A DNA stretch of 16,617 bases from Acidobacteriota bacterium (GTDB taxonomy: Bacteria > Acidobacteriota > Vicinamibacteria > Vicinamibacterales > UBA8438). Of this stretch, positions 1 through 12,088 are shown piece by piece. Where the stretch lies: the NCBI GenBank assembly GCA_011523485.1, contig WTGR01000370.1, forward strand, positions 1-16,617. The letters are read 5' to 3'. Position 1 is the first letter of the stretch. Each line of letters begins with the position of its first letter. The notes under the pieces are model-generated. The model worked only from the letters and a program-made list of their open reading frames with translations. It was not told the DNA's origin and did no database searches. The position numbers and the translations under genes were made by a program.

Positions 1-983
<983 letters not shown>

Positions 984-1303
984 TCCGGCCAGGGTAGGAC
1001 ACCGGATCGGCCGTGTCGATCTCCGCTGGACGGACTTTCACCACGGCCTGTTAGGGTAGGGTTGGCCGGTTTGGCCCCTAGTTTTTCGCCGCCGATTTTT
1101 GGCACCGGTTTTTTTGCTGCCTAAGTTCGACCCCTGTTTTCGGGGCCATAACAAAATGGGGTCAGGAGCCGGTCCTCCTGGAGCGGCGTCCAGGGACGGG
1201 TTTAGGACACACGACAGGGGTCAAAAGCCCGTTTAGGACACACGCCGTTTTTTAGGGTAAAGAGCCGGTTCCGCCGGTCACCCGGCACCCCATAAGTCAC
1301 GTG
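984..1303. other. Gene-free stretch upstream of the transposase remnant
   Basis: No convincing reading frame. It holds T-runs at 1080-1112, a small hairpin CCCC-TGTTTTC-GGGG near 1131-1145, and the inverted pair TGGCCCC / GGGGCCA (about 1072 and 1143). The outer end of the insertion sequence should lie here, upstream of the start at 983, but I could not fix its terminal inverted repeat because the other end is outside the window. Confidence 0.5.
1200..1244 (+). repeat. Direct repeat GTTTAGGACACACG, two copies 31 bp apart
   Basis: Two exact copies, at 1200-1213 and 1231-1244. A third, inverted and slightly shorter copy (CGTGTCCTAAAC) lies at 1351-1362, inside the hairpin cluster. Such a layout could be binding sites or ends of a lost mobile element. 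No protein partner is visible. Confidence 0.7.
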
Positions 1304-1455
1304 TCCACATCAGGATGTGGATTGGTACGGTACCTAAGACGGCCAGAGGCCGTGTCCTAAACCAGAACAGAACCCCATATTTTGGGGCGGACAAACAGAG
1401 GACGAGGATAAGAGGTGAGCGACCCGGTACCCCGGGTCGCTCACCGAGCATTTTT
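1304..1455 (+). ncRNA. Candidate structured RNA: four successive hairpins ending in a terminator
   Basis: Four perfect inverted repeats follow each other with no reading frame: TCCACAT/ATGTGGA (1304-1321, loop CAGG), ACGGCC/GGCCGT (1339-1353, loop AGA), CCCCA/TGGGG (1373-1387) and a 14-bp stem (1414-1445) followed by five T on the plus strand. The order, with the strongest stem last before a T-run, fits a short plus-strand transcript of about 150 nt. It could also be a cluster of element ends or a replication site. I do not recognise a known RNA family. Confidence 0.35.
1414..1455 (+). terminator. Rho-independent terminator-like hairpin
   Basis: Perfect 14-bp stem, GGTGAGCGACCCGG (1414-1427) with its complement at 1432-1445 and a four-base loop TACC, then GAGCA and TTTTT at 1451-1455. 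The T-run is on the plus strand only, so it would stop plus-strand transcription. The five-base gap between stem and T-run is longer than ideal. Confidence 0.5.
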
Positions 1456-1599
1456 CCCTGCGGGAAGGCGTGGTTTTGACACCTACGTGCCGGATCGAAC
1501 GGGGTCAACGGGAATCCGCCCGCGGAAACGACGCGGGAGGCCAGCATTTAGTGCACTGTTTTAGTGTCATGTCGGAAAATGGGGTCGTTAAAGTTCGGC

Positions 1600-2934
1600 G
1601 CCTAAAGGGGACCCGGTGAGCGCAGAAGCGCGAGGCGGTCGAAGCACAAGCTGACGAAGTGAAGCACGAGGATCCCGCCAGCTCGAGCGGACACGAAAAT
1701 CAAGCGACGACGCGCGGGAAGAACATCGGGGAGTTCCCTCACCAGGGCGGCGCCGCAACGCCAACGGGATCCACCGCGGCGACCGGCCAGCAAGACCACG
1801 GGACGGTCGAAGACCACGACAAGGGGCACCCAGCCGAGCCAAACAGCAGAACAGTACACAGCCCAGGTCCACAGACCTCGAAGAGGGAGAGACATGGGAA
1901 CGCGACGCTGATGACAAGGCACGCTGGCGCAGAGCTGGAACAGCCGAGGGCTGGAAACGTGTTCGGTCAGGCAGCGGACGCCAGACAACGAGAGGTGCCT
2001 CGCCTCCGAGAGACGGGAGCAGCAGATGGCCTGGCCGCGGGCGGCGGCCTCGCTCGCGCGGTTCGGTCGGGCGAGTCGCTGGCACGGGAACGCAGAACGG
2101 CAACGGATACCACGAGGATGACTAGAGGAGCCCGAAACGGACGTTGCGACGACGCACCACCACGACGCTGATCACAGAGGCGAAGTCGCCCAGCGGAGGA
2201 ACGTCGAGTGGGCCGACCGCGTCGCAAGCGGGGTACAGGAAGTTCGAGATTCCGGCACCGGCGGCGCCAGAACGCGGCTCGGCAAGAGGGCAACGCCGAG
2301 AGCTGGCTCAGGCAGCGAGATGAAGAGAGGAACAGCGTCTCTACGATGACTACGATGAAGACCAGGGAGTCCAGGACAGCGAAGGGGGCGTCTCGAACGA
2401 GAGCGCAAACCAGGGCAACGCGCTGAGCGTAGGGCAGGAGGCAGGGCACGGACTACCGGTGCGGCAAGCACCGGAGGAGCACGGCGAGGGGATCGCGAGG
2501 CCAAGAGCATCCCAGTGTCAGCGCAACGATACGAAGGAGTTGGAGCCAGGGCGAAAGTGGCGCGATCGACGCGGTGTGTCGAACATAGATCCAACGCGCG
2601 GATCACCGCACCGGAGGGGCAGACTCAGCGACGCGGAACGGCACGAACGGACGGCGGCATGAGACGGCGGGAACGGTCCCGGAGAAGCGCGGGTACGGGA
2701 GCATTGGAGACACGCCTGAACGAAGGTCAGACGGAGTCATGCGGATAGAAGTCGACCGCGCCGGGAACACCACGAGGGGCGCGATCGAGAGCGCCGGGAT
2801 CACGTCCTGAGCGGCTCGAACATGGAGGGCCGGAGTGCGCTCCTGACGATGGCGTACGCGGCATCGCGAGCGGCCATGAGCGGTACCTGAACGGCGGCGC
2901 CGCCGAGATCAGAAAGGGGTCGAAACCGAGCGAC
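1600..2934 (+). pseudogene. Purine-rich, coding-like but frame-broken region (decayed gene?)
   Basis: The plus strand is about 65-70 percent purine in the lines I counted, as in a coding strand, but no frame stays open with normal protein content. Protein-like pieces appear in turn in different frames: a His/Asp-rich piece near 2125-2200 (THHHDADHRGEVAQ), an acidic piece near 2330-2440 (LYDDYDEDQGVQDSEGG), TVPEKRGYGSIGDTPERRSD near 2670-2735, then MRIEVDRAGNTTRGAIESAG from 2739 to a TGA at 2808, and SNMEGRSALLTMAYAASRAA from about 2818. The simplest reading is one or two old plus-strand genes with many indels. I do not recognise the family. An untranslated RNA region is an alternative. Confidence 0.4.
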
Positions 2935-3213
2935 GTGGAAGCGGCCACGGAGTTTGCGCGATGCGCCGGAAGAGACCTGATCGCCGGCGACGGGTACGTG
3001 CGGATCGAGGTTCCCGAGAACGACCCGGCGTCGACCGGAAGACCGCTCCACCTGCCCGTCGACCGGATGGGTCTGACGCGGCAGAACGCGGGGCACGATG
3101 GGCGCGCACCGGGCACGTCGCACGACCTCGCGGAGCTGCGGGAGCCGATGGCGCGTATGGGAGTCGAGCGCCTGGACGCGCGGTCGGTGCATCCCGGTGC
3201 TGACCGGCGATGA
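2935..3213 (+). CDS. Hypothetical protein, probably the 3' remnant of the broken region upstream
   Basis: A 92-codon frame with high G/C in third positions, from a GTG at 2935 to TGA. The frame stays open back to 2749, but its upstream part looks out of phase with the better pieces, so the shown start only marks where coding character is clear. The protein is hydrophilic (segments such as GRDLIAGDGYVRIEVPENDP), with no motif I recognise and no ribosome site before the GTG. It converges with the minus-strand gene that ends at 3278. I take it as the tail of a frameshifted gene rather than an independent one. Confidence 0.4.
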   Translation: MEAATEFARCAGRDLIAGDGYVRIEVPENDPASTGRPLHLPVDRMGLTRQNAGHDGRAPGTSHDLAELREPMARMGVERLDARSVHPGADRR

Positions 3214-3277
3214 ACATCGCGAGGGAATCATTCCGTTCGACGCTTCGTCAACGAGATCTGTCGGTGGCTCGCGCGCG

Positions 3278-4138
3278 TCAACCAGGTCTTCGTACCTGCC
3301 GTTGCGGTCCGTCGTCCGAGAATCGATTGTCCGTCAGTGCTTCCAGCGCTCGCGTCTCCAACGACCGTACAATCGCTTCCAGATGCGCACTGCGGGCCGC
3401 GTGCTCGGCGGGGTCCTCCAGGAGCCCCGCTTCGTGCCGCTTCTTGACCTTGAGGACGGTCGAGTGATCGATGTTCATGGCTCTTCCGATGTCGCGAGAG
3501 GACTCGTTCTTCAGACGCTCGAGGATCTCCTGATCACGCTCCGAGGTTCGGCGCCGACGCGCCACCCCGGATTGCTTACCTGCCCGGGACGGATCGCCTC
3601 GGCCGGATTTTTTCGGCTTGCAATCGGCACAGTACTGCGCTGTGGAGAGACGTGCCACTGTCGTGTCGCGCAGTTCTGCGAGCGCTCGCAGTTCTTCATC
3701 GCCCGGGCAGGTTCTCCGTAGGAGTGCGGGCCGCGCTTTGCAGCTCCAGCAGAGGCCCTGCTCGCGGGCGATGTTGCGAGACTGGGCGCGGTGTCGCGGG
3801 TCGCTGTTTGGGGACTTGTCCAGATTCGCAAGCTGCGCCTGGTATCGGGCGACGTTACGCCCGTTGGCTCTCGCCACCGGCGTGATCCGGCTATTCAGTG
3901 TGGCGCGAATGGCTGCGGCCAGTCGACAATGGGCACAGGTGTAGAATCCGGCACCCTCGCGCTGGCTGGGCGGCAGCCTCTCATCGTCCCGAGTAGCGGG
4001 ATCGCGCTTGCAGCTGATACACAGACGGGGCGAGCCGGTCCGATTCTCCCAAGGGCCGCGCTCGGCGGCAGGCAATCGAGCGATATCTTCTGCCCGCAGT
4101 ACGTCGTATGGGGCCCAGACGGGCGCTTGGTCGGTCAC
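3278..4138 (-). CDS. Zinc-ribbon/helix-turn-helix protein, putative DNA-binding regulator
   Basis: A 286-aa protein. Two zinc-binding units are visible: C40-C43 with C68-C71 (CISC, CAHC), and C130-C133 with C170-C173 (CWSC, CADC). A basic linker (about 175-198) leads to a helix-turn-helix-like segment at about 200-235 (ERDQEILERLKNESSRDIG, then a recognition-helix-like stretch ending STVLKVKKR), of the kind found in sigma-region-4 and resolvase-type domains. The family is not recognised. I chose the GTG at 4138. The frame is open to a GTG at 4180, but those extra residues are encoded by the hairpin repeat. The GTG at 4138 overlaps (GTGA) the stop of a 19-codon reading frame that starts at 4194. 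No strong ribosome site is visible for either start. Its 5' end touches the left hairpin-repeat array, so the protein might bind or be controlled by those repeats (inference). Confidence 0.72.
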   Translation of the reverse strand: MTDQAPVWAPYDVLRAEDIARLPAAERGPWENRTGSPRLCISCKRDPATRDDERLPPSQREGAGFYTCAHCRLAAAIRATLNSRITPVARANGRNVARYQAQLANLDKSPNSDPRHRAQSRNIAREQGLCWSCKARPALLRRTCPGDEELRALAELRDTTVARLSTAQYCADCKPKKSGRGDPSRAGKQSGVARRRRTSERDQEILERLKNESSRDIGRAMNIDHSTVLKVKKRHEAGLLEDPAEHAARSAHLEAIVRSLETRALEALTDNRFSDDGPQRQVRRPG

Positions 4139-4194
4139 TGCACTGGAGTGTAACGTGTGGTGGTGCACGAACAGCACCACACGCTTGTTCCCAT
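4135..4194 (-). CDS. Possible 19-codon leader peptide overlapping the zinc/HTH gene start
   Basis: ATG at 4194 to TGA at 4135-4137, coding MGTSVWCCSCTTTRYTPVQ. The stop overlaps the GTG start of the downstream gene by four bases, and the frame runs through the hairpin of the repeat unit. This arrangement allows translational coupling. No clear ribosome site precedes it, so it may be chance. Confidence 0.22.
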   Translation of the reverse strand: MGTSVWCCSCTTTRYTPVQ

Positions 4195-4366
4195 GACTCA
4201 GATCGAGAGCCCAGGCCCGTGCTTCCGCAGTCCCCGACGCGTAGGTGGTGCACGAACAGCGTTACGCGTTCGCGTGGCTCAGACCGCAACACAGCGAGCG
4301 TGCATCAACGTCGAGCCTGCCGGTAGTTCGATTGGCAGACCTAACGGGGCACGTCGGCACGACAAA
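4159..4366 (+). repeat. Left hairpin-repeat array, two units
   Basis: Two units, beginning at 4159 and 4244, each open with GGTGGTGCACGAACAG, a 7-bp stem arm plus the conserved loop ACGAACA. The first unit has the standard second arm GCACCAC. The second has GCGTTAC, which still pairs through G-T/G-U wobbles. The second unit is closest to the last unit of the right array (14626 on), and similarity between those two continues well past the hairpin, through a shared GTCGAGnCTGCCGGT segment to a shared GCACGTCG near 4349-4356. Same orientation as the right array. Confidence 0.85.
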
Positions 4367-4460
4367 CGAGATTCGTGAGTCGCGACAGCCAGGGGAATAG
4401 CACGCATGTACAGCACGGCGGGCACCAGTGCTCGACGAACGGCTCCGGGCCACGGTGCCA

Positions 4461-4649
4461 TCAGATGCCACCGAGGGCGAGCCAACGCCGGCAGTCGCGC
4501 CGCGCTCCGATGCACGCGGTCCTGCGCCGTGGGCCATCAGTCGTGAAGGCGATGACGACCGTCACTGGGGCGCCGTTGCCGTCGTGCAGCGTGTCGCCGA
4601 TACGGGCCTGCGTCGGCCGCAGCGGCTGCGGTTTCGCGTCGGTTTCCAT
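4461..4649 (-). CDS. Hypothetical 62-aa protein
   Basis: Minus-strand ATG at 4649 to TGA, high G/C in third positions. Begins METDAKPQPLRPTQARIG, with the more protein-like core TLHDGNGAPVTVVIAFTTD. The tail is Arg- and Cys-rich. It starts just after the stop of the next minus-strand frame (TGAGCATG), which suggests a two-gene unit. No strong ribosome site and no recognised domain. Opposite-strand frames here are less protein-like. Confidence 0.4.
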   Translation of the reverse strand: METDAKPQPLRPTQARIGDTLHDGNGAPVTVVIAFTTDGPRRRTACIGARRDCRRWLALGGI

Positions 4650-4651
4650 GC

Positions 4652-4825
4652 TCACGCAACGGATACCGGCCACGTCGACCGTGGGTAGATGATGCGCCTG
4701 CCGCCGAGCGCACCGCTGATGACGGGCACGCTGGCAGCGGCAACCGGAATCCGGACAACCGACACGGCCGCGGCGGCCGTCAGGATCTCGTCGTCCCCCC
4801 GGCGGCGGCCTCCGGCCGCTCCCAT
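4652..4825 (-). CDS. Hypothetical 57-aa protein
   Basis: Minus-strand frame with start taken at the ATG at 4825 (MGAAGGRRRGDDE); it is open further to 4918. The centre is hydrophobic (EILTAAAAVSVVRIPVAAAS, then VPVISGALGG), which could be a single membrane segment or a buried strand-helix pair. Its stop lies two bases before the next minus-strand ATG at 4649. Its start diverges from the plus-strand gene at 4918, with a copy of a ~55-bp repeat between them. Family not recognised. Confidence 0.35.
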   Translation of the reverse strand: MGAAGGRRRGDDEILTAAAAVSVVRIPVAAASVPVISGALGGRRIIYPRSTWPVSVA

Positions 4826-4846
4826 CGACACGCCCACCGGTGAGAG

Positions 4847-4903
4847 AACCGGGCGCGCCTCCCGGAGTCGGCGCGCGGACGGAGACGAACCACGGAAGGG
4901 AGG
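4847..4903 (+). repeat. Dispersed ~55-bp imperfect repeat, copy 1
   Basis: Shares with 5546-5596 the run AACC, then a G/C-rich middle, then CGGA(C)GAnAACCACGGnAGGGAG. It lies between two divergent small genes and just upstream of the start at 4918, so it may carry a promoter or operator. Confidence 0.5.
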
Positions 4904-4917
4904 CGGTACGGGAGACA

Positions 4918-5247
4918 ATGGTTGGAGTCTTCCACGTCGCCGGCACGGAGCCGGCCAAACGCCCTCGCGCTACGCGCGTGATCGCCCCGCTGGCCAGCAA
5001 TGGCTGGGTACGCGACCATGCTCGGCCGGACAAGCCGGCACGCAAGCCGATCCGGAACGGTCATCCACGAAGAGAACGAGCAGGAGTACGACCATGTCCC
5101 AGGTGCGCCCGCGTGCGGGCGCGACGGCGTAGTGGCAGCAAATTTCGGTTCCGCCTCGTCAGGTGCGAGCCGCCGGCCGTCCCGCCGACGGCCCGCCCGG
5201 GACGAGGATGGCGGCGTCCGACGGAGCGGCGGAAGCCGGTTCCGTAA
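4918..5247 (+). CDS. Hypothetical basic protein with a CxxC motif, 109 aa
   Basis: ATG at 4918 preceded by GGGAG at 4910-4914 (short spacing). The first 50 codons have normal coding character (MVGVFHVAGTEPAKRPRATR). Then comes a very basic part with CPRC and a later RC, about 25 residues apart, which could be a small zinc ribbon or simply out-of-frame sequence. A rival plus-strand frame overlaps its second half and may be the true continuation after a frameshift. No family recognised. Confidence 0.35.
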   Translation: MVGVFHVAGTEPAKRPRATRVIAPLASNGWVRDHARPDKPARKPIRNGHPRRERAGVRPCPRCARVRARRRSGSKFRFRLVRCEPPAVPPTARPGRGWRRPTERRKPVP

Positions 5248-5444
5248 CGGCACTCTGCACGATACGGCGTATCAGGCAACGCTGCTCTTTCGAGACCGAA
5301 TGCGGGCTCAAGGACCAAGCCGCGTCGGAGAGTCGGTCCGCGGTGAGAGCACCGAACACGCGCTCGAAGGTCCGGCGAGTGGTGGCAGCTCCCGAGTGTG
5401 CAACCCGTTGCACCGCACCTCCCGCCCGGGCACACCGCGGCGGG

Positions 5445-5603
5445 ATGACGGACCGGGACGACCGCACCTTCGAGGTCGAGAACCTACGCGCCGGGGGACG
5501 CGCCGAGTCCCGCGCCTGCATCTACCCGCCTTCGACCTTCGGTCCAACCGCGCCTCACGGATGGGCGCGGGCACGGACGAGAACCACGGGAGGGAGCATG
5601 TAG
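5445..5603 (+). CDS. Hypothetical 52-aa protein
   Basis: ATG at 5445 after GGCGGG, coding MTDRDDRTFEVENLRAGGRA and ending at TAG 5603. The frame is open upstream to about 5130. In 5150-5520 all of three frames, including one on the minus strand (which carries TFERVFGALTADRLSDAAWS), look partly protein-like, so I cannot settle which strand is coded. The second copy of the ~55-bp repeat overlaps its end. Confidence 0.25.
   Translation: MTDRDDRTFEVENLRAGGRAESRACIYPPSTFGPTAPHGWARARTRTTGGSM
5546..5596 (+). repeat. Dispersed ~55-bp imperfect repeat, copy 2
   Basis: Second copy of the element at 4847-4903, same orientation, about 700 bp away. It ends in a purine-rich ribosome-site-like stretch (GGGAGGGAGCATG), as copy 1 ends in AGGGAGG. 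Confidence 0.5.
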
Positions 5604-5665
5604 GTGGGAGAATTAAGAAGAGAGCGTCGGGCGGAAGAACGAGCGTCACCCCCCGGACCACCTAC

Positions 5666-5774
5666 CCGCGCTTCGCGCGGCTCATCCTCGCAACGGCGCC
5701 AAGGGCGCCGGTACGAACCTGCTCGGCCGGCCCAAGGCCGCTGCCCAACAACGACACCGGCCGAAGACCGGCCG
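5666..5774 (+). other. Cluster of four small hairpins ahead of the 5821-7526 gene group
   Basis: Four perfect inverted repeats in 109 bases: CCGCGC/GCGCGG (5666-5680, loop TTC), CGGCGCC/GGCGCCG (5694-5710, loop AAG), CGGCC/GGCCG (5724-5740) and CGGCC/GGCCG (5758-5774). No T-run follows. It may be the structured leader of the downstream genes, an operator cluster, or chance in G/C-rich DNA. The second one is the strongest. Confidence 0.4.
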
Positions 5775-5820
5775 CCAAGTGTGACCGGCGATGCCGGCCG
5801 CGCCGCCAACGACCATTGCC

Positions 5821-6063
5821 ATGAACCGAATCTCCCGTTGGACGGGTCCGGACCTGTACGCCGGGCGCGACGCCGGCGTCAGCCGCGCTCGCCAGACGAG
5901 CGTGTGCGTGAGCCAGGCAGCAGGTGCTTTGAGCGGGACGGCCGTCCATGTCGCGCGCAGCGGCTTGCGGGCAGCGCGACCCGCGTGCCGAGGATGTCGC
6001 CCGGCGAGCATCCGCCCGCCGCCCGGCCTGCGCTCGGGACCAGACCACAAGACGACCAACTGA
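5821..6063 (+). CDS. Hypothetical 80-aa protein
   Basis: Begins MNRISRWTGPDLYAGRDAG and runs to TGA at 6063, four bases before the AGGAGG of the next gene. Third-position G/C is high and the first 50 residues look coherent, but the ATG has no ribosome site. An in-frame ATG at 5791 is an alternative start. The C-terminal part is Pro- and Cys-rich without a recognisable motif. If real, it heads the gene group that leads to the HNH and RAMP-like genes. Confidence 0.35.
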   Translation: MNRISRWTGPDLYAGRDAGVSRARQTSVCVSQAAGALSGTAVHVARSGLRAARPACRGCRPASIRPPPGLRSGPDHKTTN

Positions 6064-6076
6064 CATAGGAGGAACG

Positions 6077-6310
6077 ATGTGCGACGAAAGAGAAAGAACC
6101 ACCGGCGCCGACGGCGCCAGCATCCTGGCCGATTTCCGGCAGCGCTTCGCCGACGAGTTCCGGGGCATCGGCATCGACCGGATCCGGGTCGTGCTGCCGG
6201 GCTCCGAGCCCGGCACCTACCGCGTCGTCGTGTGCGAGGACGCCGATGAGGCGGCCGCCTGCCTGCACGCGAACGCCGCCGTCGACAGGGGAACGTCCGA
6301 TGACCGCTGA
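6077..6310 (+). CDS. Small conserved-looking 77-aa protein
   Basis: ATG at 6077 preceded by a perfect AGGAGG at 6067-6072, and an 11-base overlap with the next gene, so the start and the operon are well supported. The protein is acidic: a predicted amphipathic helix (about 14-32, SILADFRQRFADEF), then a strand-turn-strand part IRVVLPGSEPGTYRVVVCED (about 37-56), and a helical end DEAAACLHANAAVD. It looks like a compact alpha/beta domain. I do not recognise a named family. Its position directly before an HNH gene suggests a partner or substrate-binding role, which is only inference. Confidence 0.75.
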   Translation: MCDERERTTGADGASILADFRQRFADEFRGIGIDRIRVVLPGSEPGTYRVVVCEDADEAAACLHANAAVDRGTSDDR

Positions 6311-6833
6311 GGCTGCGTCCGGGCACGAGGAGTTCAACTACAAGCACCCGGTCTACCTGGCCGCGAGCAAGGCAGCCTTCGCCCGCTCGGACGGCACGTG
6401 CCAGCTGTGCGGCCAGCAGCCGGCGGTCGAAGCGCACCACTGGGCCGTCGACTACCCGCCGCCGGAGGAGACGACCGCCGACGACCTGACACCGCTGTGC
6501 GTCGACTGCCACGACATCGCGACCACGCTCCGCCGCTTCACGCGCGCTGGCGGATCGCGGCACCAACTCTGCGCGCTATTCGAAGAGGCAGTAACAGAAT
6601 GCGACTTCAGCTCACCCTTGCCGGCGTCTCCCCCCTCATCATGCACAACGGCGCGGCCGGACTCGACACACGAAGCGCTCTCAGCCGCGAGATCGCAGCG
6701 ATCACGTCGAAGCGAGGCGGCAACCGCACCGCCGTCGACGACGAGCGGCTCCGAGAGCTCGAGTGCCACCGGTCCCTCTATCTCGACGCTGACGACAGAC
6801 CCGCGCTACCGGAAGCAGCGCTTCGGGCAATGA
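6300..6833 (+). CDS. HNH-type zinc protein (likely real end near 6594)
   Basis: ATG at 6300 overlaps the previous gene by 11 bases. The first 100 residues carry an HNH-nuclease-type zinc fold: C34-C37 (CQLC), the histidine pair H46-H47 (AHHW), DDLTPLC with C67, and C70-H71 (VDCHD). In HNH enzymes the AHH histidine is the general base and the cysteines hold a structural zinc; the Asn of the motif is Asp here, which occurs in active members. After about residue 100 the frame becomes Ser/Thr/Pro-rich and overlaps the next gene by 235 bases. A TAA one base out of frame at 6592-6594, five bases before the next ATG, suggests the ancestral stop was there and a one-base indel extended the frame. Nuclease activity is not certain: many such small proteins bind nucleic acid only. 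Confidence 0.75.
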   Translation: MTAEAASGHEEFNYKHPVYLAASKAAFARSDGTCQLCGQQPAVEAHHWAVDYPPPEETTADDLTPLCVDCHDIATTLRRFTRAGGSRHQLCALFEEAVTECDFSSPLPASPPSSCTTARPDSTHEALSAARSQRSRRSEAATAPPSTTSGSESSSATGPSISTLTTDPRYRKQRFGQ

Positions 6834-7207
6834 TCGAAACCGCAGCCCGCAAGACGAAGCAGGGCCCGCTGGTGCGCGAAGGGTTGATGATCGAGAGCGT
6901 GCGGTTCGGCTACGACGTCGAGCGCTACGGCGAGGACCTCGAGAAGCTGAGCAAGACGACACAGTTCGTCGCGCCGGTGGTGGTGAGTCGCCAGCGCATC
7001 CTGCGCACGCGGGCGAAGTTCGACTGCCCGTGGTCGGTGGTCGGCATCGTCGACGTCGACCCGGAACTGGTGGACAAGGACAAGCTGACGGCGTGGCTGG
7101 CGCTGGGCGGCCGGCGCGTCGGGCTCGGCGACTGGCGGCCCGAGAAGAGCGGCCACCACGGTCGTTTCGACGTCGAGGAGGTGACCGAGCTGCCGGACGC
7201 TGCTTGA
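6599..7207 (+). CDS. RAMP-like / phage-type conserved protein, 202 aa
   Basis: ATG at 6599 with GAGG about 12 bases upstream. The protein matches, from memory, a family common in phages and mobile elements: MRLQLTLAGVSPLIMHN at the start, a middle helix LPEAALRAMIETAARKTKQG after a LYLDADDRP strand, and the end GGRRVGLGDWRP. The ferredoxin-like strand at the start, a selected-for-small helix after the P-x-LP turn, and a Gly-rich loop near the end resemble the layout of RAMP (Cas7/Csm3-like) RNA-binding proteins. That similarity is my inference; a proven function is not known to me. No crRNA-processing partner, Cas10 or CRISPR array is present. It lies between the HNH gene and the Lon gene. 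Confidence 0.75.
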   Translation: MRLQLTLAGVSPLIMHNGAAGLDTRSALSREIAAITSKRGGNRTAVDDERLRELECHRSLYLDADDRPALPEAALRAMIETAARKTKQGPLVREGLMIESVRFGYDVERYGEDLEKLSKTTQFVAPVVVSRQRILRTRAKFDCPWSVVGIVDVDPELVDKDKLTAWLALGGRRVGLGDWRPEKSGHHGRFDVEEVTELPDAA

Positions 7208-7244
7208 GCGCGGCGTCCGGCGGACGAAGACATCGCGGCTTGGC

Positions 7245-7526
7245 GTGACGTGGCGGGTCGGGCCCTGGCATGGCTTTGGCGCGGCTTGGCGGGGCGAGGC
7301 AGGGACGTTTCACGACAAACCCGCACCAGCCGGCGGCAGTCCGCCGGATCTGATGGACCGCGTCGATCCCGAGCGCTGCGTAACGGCGTCGCCGCCGGTG
7401 GCGCTGCGCGGCGATGCGTTCTTCGCTCCGGGATGTCTCGACCCGAGCGGCCGTCGTGCAGTGTTCAACAACGCCGAGCCGGCCGCCGTCTTCCTCCAGC
7501 GTGTGTCGCCGAATCGGATGTGCTGA
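7245..7526 (+). CDS. Hypothetical 93-aa protein
   Basis: Frame from a GTG at 7245 to TGA. The later part is clearly coding in character (high third-position G/C), with ERCVTASPPVALRGDAFFAP and GRRAVFNNAEPAAVFLQRV. The N-terminal 25 residues (Trp/Gly-rich, from a repetitive CTTGGCG stretch) may be untranslated. An internal start such as the ATG at 7353 (LMDRVDPERC) is possible. No ribosome site is evident and no family is recognised. Same strand, 37 bases after the RAMP-like gene. Confidence 0.5.
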   Translation: MTWRVGPWHGFGAAWRGEAGTFHDKPAPAGGSPPDLMDRVDPERCVTASPPVALRGDAFFAPGCLDPSGRRAVFNNAEPAAVFLQRVSPNRMC

Positions 7527-7873
7527 CACGGCCCACGGGATGAGGCTGTCGGCGGCTGCGGCGCCGTCCCGCGCCTTCCGGTACTCACCGTGCGCTTCCC
7601 TACTGTTTCCGGATGCAGGCGAGTGACGCAACGGTCTGCACCTGACCTGACGCGCGTCACCGCTCCGTGTGCTTCCCGCCCGACCTCTTGGGAAGAGCAG
7701 ATGCACCGGAGCGGACTGCGGCGCGCGTGGGTCTGCCTGCGTAGCCGCCGCCGAGACCGTGACCGGGCCCCAGCCTTTCCCGCTGGGCCACGACTAGCCA
7801 GGACCCGTCAGCCGGCCACGTGACTGCACCGCCTGCGACCCGCTCGAGGCGGAACCCCTGAAGGGCGACGTAC
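7527..7873. other. Intergenic region before the triple-AAA Lon gene
   Basis: 347 bases without a convincing gene on either strand. Local T-rich spots (around 7597-7612 and 7670-7690) make it less G/C-rich than its surroundings, so the Lon promoter is likely here. No clear -35/-10 pair or operator palindrome was found. Confidence 0.5.
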
Positions 7874-12088
<4,215 letters not shown>

